Positions 5,318 to 7,782 of a stretch of 7,782 nucleotides of DNA are shown here, one piece after another; positions within the stretch are counted from its first letter, which is position 1; the number at the start of each line of letters is the position of its first letter. The notes below the pieces were generated by a model. It saw nothing but the letters and a program-made list of their open reading frames with translations. It did not search any database and was not told the DNA's origin. The translations under genes and the position numbers were made by a program. The stretch is from contig JAEZFH010000438.1 in assembly GCA_023437885.1 (NCBI GenBank), forward strand, positions 1 to 7,782. The letters run 5' to 3'. Source of the DNA: Bacillota bacterium. GTDB taxonomy: Bacteria > Bacillota > Clostridia > Lachnospirales > Lachnospiraceae.

Positions 5318-7573
5318 TTATACTGTGAACTTCTGAACCTCTCTCACCAGGTTATCCGAATTATTATTCAGCTTCATCGCTGATTTATTCAGAGATTCCA
5401 CGGAGCTTAACTGGTCTGAGGAGGTCTGGTTTACATTATTTGAAGAAGCTGCGATTTCCTCCAGCACAGCCGAGATGTTCTCGATTGCTGCCAGCGTGCT
5501 GACTCTTGCCTCCTCAATGTTGGCAACATTATCTGTAATGTACTTGAGGAATACAACCAGTTTTTCCACGCTGTCATTAATATTCTGATAGGAATCTGTT
5601 GTATTCTTAACCGCATTTTCCTGGAACTGCAATACCTGCTCCGCCTTACGTGCGGTTTCTGCCACATATTTGGTATCTTCCTGAATACTGCCAATGATCT
5701 TCTTAATGTCATTTACCGAATTCTTGGACTGTTCTGCAAGAGTTCTGATCTCACTTGCAACTACAGCAAAACCCTTACCGTGTTCTCCGGCTCTCGCTGC
5801 CTCAATGGAAGCGTTCAGTGACAGTAAATTCGTCTGATTCGCAATATCATTGATTACATTAATAATCTTATGAATGGAAGAGGATTTCTCCGCCAGCTTC
5901 TCGATATCATTGATAATTCCGGTAGTGATCTCAATCGTAGATTTTGTCTGCGCATTCAGCTCCTGGGAGATAACTGTACCTTCGACAACGCTCTTCCTGG
6001 TCGTGTCGGCAATCTGACCGATCTCCTTGGTATTCTCACTCACCACCTCAATCTTCTGAGACAGGCTGTCCATCTGAACCAGGCATTCCTCCGCATCCTT
6101 TGCCTGCTGATTAATGCCCTGTTCAATCTCATTCATTGCCGATGAGATATCTTCCGAGGACTTCAGGAATAACTCCGAGGTCTTGGATACATTGGCAGAG
6201 GACTCCGATACTTCGCCGCTCAGCTCCTTTACCTGCTGAATTAAACTCTTCATATTGGCAAAGGTTAATTGAATCTCGTCAATCAGGATATGGAATTCAT
6301 CCTTACGTCTGGAATCAAATTGAACCGTAAGATCACCTTTCGCCGCAAGCTTAAGCTTATCGATAATTCTCTTGATTGTCAGGTCTATTCCGACAGTCAG
6401 CCAGGTAACGATCAGGCTTGCCAAAACAAGTGCAATAATTACGATGATAATTGTAATACTCTTAATGCTGCTCGCCTGGCTTGTAATTGTAGCCTTGGGC
6501 ATTAAGGCACATAGCATAGCCCCGGTATTACCAATCTTGGAATAGATAAATAAGTAGGTATCCCCTTTATACTCCACATATTTTGATCCGTTTTTTTCTT
6601 CTGCACCAACAGCCTCCTGATAGAAAGTCTGATCCAGGAATACCGGCTCTGCCTGAATTGCCGCAATATCGATCTTCGGATCCTGCTGCTTTAAAGAATA
6701 ATCGATTATTTCTCTGCCATCAGGAGTAACCAGTCCCAGGAAGCCGCTCTTATCAAATTCCAGTCTCGCCAGGATGTCCGTAATCACCTTCGACTTTGTC
6801 TCGATAATCAGGACGGCATCCACACCTACAAAATTACGGACCAGACGCATGGAATAATCCTCAGGGTCAGAACCCAGCAGTTCATCCAGCTTTGGATCCT
6901 TGCCGTCCCACATATATTTAGTTCTGTTATTCTCCAGGAAATCTCCGATCTCTGTCTCTTTAATGCTGGCATGTATCCCTGTCTCATAGAACTTGCCTGA
7001 GGTTGTTATGGAATCTACCTGGTCCGACAGCATGTACACATTCTCAATAAATTCATCCGTTACCTGCTTGGCAGTCAAGGCACCGGTGATTGTTCTGCGT
7101 GCATCGTTCTTTTCCACAACTCCGCTCAGATTCATGAAGTACTTGATGATAGTATTGTCATTGACATATTGAATCGCTGTTGCTTCTACGGATTCTAAAC
7201 CAAAGCGCATAAACTCTCCGGTCATATTAATCGCATCCGCCGTTGCCTTTTCATAGTTATTCTGGATTCCCTCTGATGCCTTGGAAAAGGATACGATACC
7301 CAGAATGATAATAAATGCAATCGGTACCAGAAAAGAGGCAACCAGTTTAAAACGAATCGATGCAAAAAAACTAAGCTTGGCGGCGTTCTCCATGATATCC
7401 TTTTTGTCACTTTCGAACCTGTCCTTCGCTTCTTTTGCCCTTTTCTTTGCTTCCTTAGCCTTTTTCCTTGCTTCTTCTGCCTTTTGCTTCACTTCTTCAT
7501 TCCGATCGCTTTTTGTCAAAGCGCTCACCCCCATACGTAACTTTCCCCAAAAACTTTCTTCTGTCTTTTTCAT
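5318..7573 (-). CDS. Methyl-accepting chemotaxis protein, transmembrane, probable double-Cache sensor
   Basis: This 751-residue chemoreceptor would signal through CheW/CheA to the flagellar motor. Order of parts: cytoplasmic N-terminal segment 1-75 with a Lys/Glu/Ala heptad helix (28-53); transmembrane helix 1 about 77-97; extracellular sensor about 98-370; transmembrane helix 2 about 371-393; HAMP about 394-447; long coiled-coil signalling domain 448-751. The hairpin tip is unmistakable at about 571-612, with Gln-Thr-Asn-Leu-Leu-Ser-Leu-Asn-Ala, Glu-Ala-Ala-Arg-Ala-Gly-Glu and Gly-Phe-Ala-Val-Val-Ala. Sensor size (about 270 residues) and the stretch Leu-Gly-Leu-Val-Thr-Pro-Asp-Gly (279-286) suggest a double-Cache fold, which I infer and cannot verify. 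No C-terminal receptor pentapeptide is present. The start is supported by GGAGG five bases before the ATG. Upstream lie sigma-28-like and sigma-A-like promoters; downstream is the sugar-type regulator and importer, suggesting a shared nutrient. The extra helix before transmembrane 1 is unusual, since most such receptors begin just before the membrane. Confidence 0.96.
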   Translation of the reverse strand: MKKTEESFWGKLRMGVSALTKSDRNEEVKQKAEEARKKAKEAKKRAKEAKDRFESDKKDIMENAAKLSFFASIRFKLVASFLVPIAFIIILGIVSFSKASEGIQNNYEKATADAINMTGEFMRFGLESVEATAIQYVNDNTIIKYFMNLSGVVEKNDARRTITGALTAKQVTDEFIENVYMLSDQVDSITTSGKFYETGIHASIKETEIGDFLENNRTKYMWDGKDPKLDELLGSDPEDYSMRLVRNFVGVDAVLIIETKSKVITDILARLEFDKSGFLGLVTPDGREIIDYSLKQQDPKIDIAAIQAEPVFLDQTFYQEAVGAEEKNGSKYVEYKGDTYLFIYSKIGNTGAMLCALMPKATITSQASSIKSITIIIVIIALVLASLIVTWLTVGIDLTIKRIIDKLKLAAKGDLTVQFDSRRKDEFHILIDEIQLTFANMKSLIQQVKELSGEVSESSANVSKTSELFLKSSEDISSAMNEIEQGINQQAKDAEECLVQMDSLSQKIEVVSENTKEIGQIADTTRKSVVEGTVISQELNAQTKSTIEITTGIINDIEKLAEKSSSIHKIINVINDIANQTNLLSLNASIEAARAGEHGKGFAVVASEIRTLAEQSKNSVNDIKKIIGSIQEDTKYVAETARKAEQVLQFQENAVKNTTDSYQNINDSVEKLVVFLKYITDNVANIEEARVSTLAAIENISAVLEEIAASSNNVNQTSSDQLSSVESLNKSAMKLNNNSDNLVREVQKFTV
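7427..7489 (-). repeat. Degenerate 21-bp (7-residue) tandem repeat encoding an alanine-heptad helix
   Basis: Three successive 21-base units in the chemoreceptor encode residues 29-49, each fitting Lys/Arg-x-x-Ala-Lys/Glu-Glu-Ala. Alanines at 32, 35, 39, 42, 46 and 49 have perfect 3-4 heptad spacing, extended by Val28 and Phe53. The surrounding residues are almost all Lys, Arg or Glu. Confidence 0.8.
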
Positions 7574-7578
7574 ACTTT

Positions 7579-7583
7579 CCTCC
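7579..7583 (-). promoter_or_regulatory. Ribosome binding site of the chemoreceptor
   Basis: GGAGG is followed by five bases and ATG at 7573; it is a strong site that settles the start codon. Confidence 0.85.
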
Positions 7584-7658
7584 AGAGTTCTTATATTTGC
7601 TAGATAAGCTTATGCAATTTTATGTATAAGTTCTGTGCAAAATAGTACTTACAGACAC

Positions 7659-7667
7659 ATTATATCA
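7659..7667 (-). promoter_or_regulatory. Candidate sigma-A promoter (extended -10) of the chemoreceptor
   Basis: The minus strand reads TGATATAAT (7667-7659), a perfect -10 with the TG extension. The -35 at 17 bp is poor (3 of 6). It would give a leader of about 80 bases and may act together with, or instead of, the sigma-28-like site upstream. Confidence 0.45.
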
Positions 7668-7702
7668 TTTAATGCCACTTTTTGCTAGTAGTTTCACTAT
7701 GA

Positions 7703-7712
7703 ATTAAGTTTA
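7703..7712. promoter_or_regulatory. Near-match to the candidate operator 10-mer at the chemoreceptor promoter
   Basis: ATTAAGTTTA differs from ATTAAGTATA at one position and covers the predicted start point (about 7708) of the sigma-28-like promoter. In AT-rich DNA one near-match can arise by chance, so this is only suggestive of co-regulation with the importer. Confidence 0.25.
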
Positions 7713-7714
7713 CG

Positions 7715-7740
7715 TTATCTGGGTCAAAAGTCCCGGTTTA
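7715..7740 (-). promoter_or_regulatory. Candidate sigma-28 (SigD/FliA-type) promoter of the chemoreceptor
   Basis: The minus strand has TAAA (7740-7737), a 14-base spacer and CCAGATAA (7722-7715). Against the flagellar sigma consensus TAAA-N14-16-GCCGATAA this is 4 of 4 and 6 of 8, with the GATAA core intact. Chemoreceptor genes are classic members of this regulon in motile Firmicutes, so context supports the match. The leader would be about 135 bases. Confidence 0.55.
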
Positions 7741-7782
7741 TACCAGAATTCTCGTCGACAGCAGCCAAAAATACCTTTACAG

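Noticed and set aside
32..7607. Plus-strand open frames throughout (for example 1039-1293, 2577-2969, 7281-7607)
   Set aside because: They are antisense to genes with clear domains and good ribosome sites, encode no recognisable motifs, and lack ribosome sites of their own.
7574..7714. Cyclic-di-GMP or other riboswitch in the chemoreceptor leader
   Set aside because: I looked for the conserved c-di-GMP-I cores and a terminator or sequester stem and saw none; the leader is AT-rich with no strong fold.
7721..7734. Short imperfect dyad GGGTC-AAAA-GTCCC
   Set aside because: Only four of five pairs match, and it overlaps the sigma-28-like promoter; no second copy was seen in the window.
7741..7782. 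End of another minus-strand gene upstream of the chemoreceptor
   Set aside because: Two short frames remain open to the window edge but neither gives a recognisable C-terminus, and 42 bases are too few to judge.

Overview
The window looks like chromosome from a motile, fermentative Firmicute of the class Clostridia, probably Lachnospiraceae-like. This is inferred from strong AGGAGG-type ribosome binding sites, very AT-rich promoter regions next to moderately GC coding sequence, lipoprotein-anchored solute binding, and a flagellar-type promoter in front of a chemoreceptor. The species cannot be fixed from the sequence alone.

All five protein genes lie on the minus strand, so the biological order runs from high to low coordinates. 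(1) 7573-5318 is a 751-residue methyl-accepting chemotaxis protein with a large extracellular sensor and an odd alanine-heptad N-terminal helix. It is preceded by a sigma-28-like promoter and an extended -10 sigma-A candidate. (2) 5168-4074 is a GntR-type DNA-binding domain fused to a LacI-like sugar-sensing domain, closed by a clear intrinsic terminator at 4008-4051. (3) A 582-bp AT-rich regulatory region (3492-4073) carries two candidate promoters and two dyad elements. (4) 3491-1401 is a 696-residue family-5 solute-binding lipoprotein. (5) 1277-285 and 285-1 (cut by the window edge) are the two membrane permeases of an Opp/Dpp-type ABC importer. The permeases overlap by one base (TAATG), so they are almost certainly translationally coupled.

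The simplest reading is a sense-import-regulate cassette: an oligosaccharide (less likely peptide) importer, a dedicated local repressor, and a chemoreceptor for the same or a related nutrient. The most informative pattern is a 10-mer, ATTAAGTATA, found exactly at 3629-3638, 3815-3824 and, inverted, at 5191-5200. Each copy sits just downstream of a -10-like hexamer, in front of either the transporter operon or the regulator gene. A 9/10 match lies at the chemoreceptor promoter (7703-7712). This looks like a private operator set for the GntR/LacI regulator, including autoregulation. One copy is embedded in a 50-bp palindrome with a single mismatched pair. No mobile element, CRISPR array, tRNA or rRNA was seen, and nothing here amounts to a clearly new type of system. 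The novelty is in the regulatory architecture and in the chemoreceptor N-terminus.
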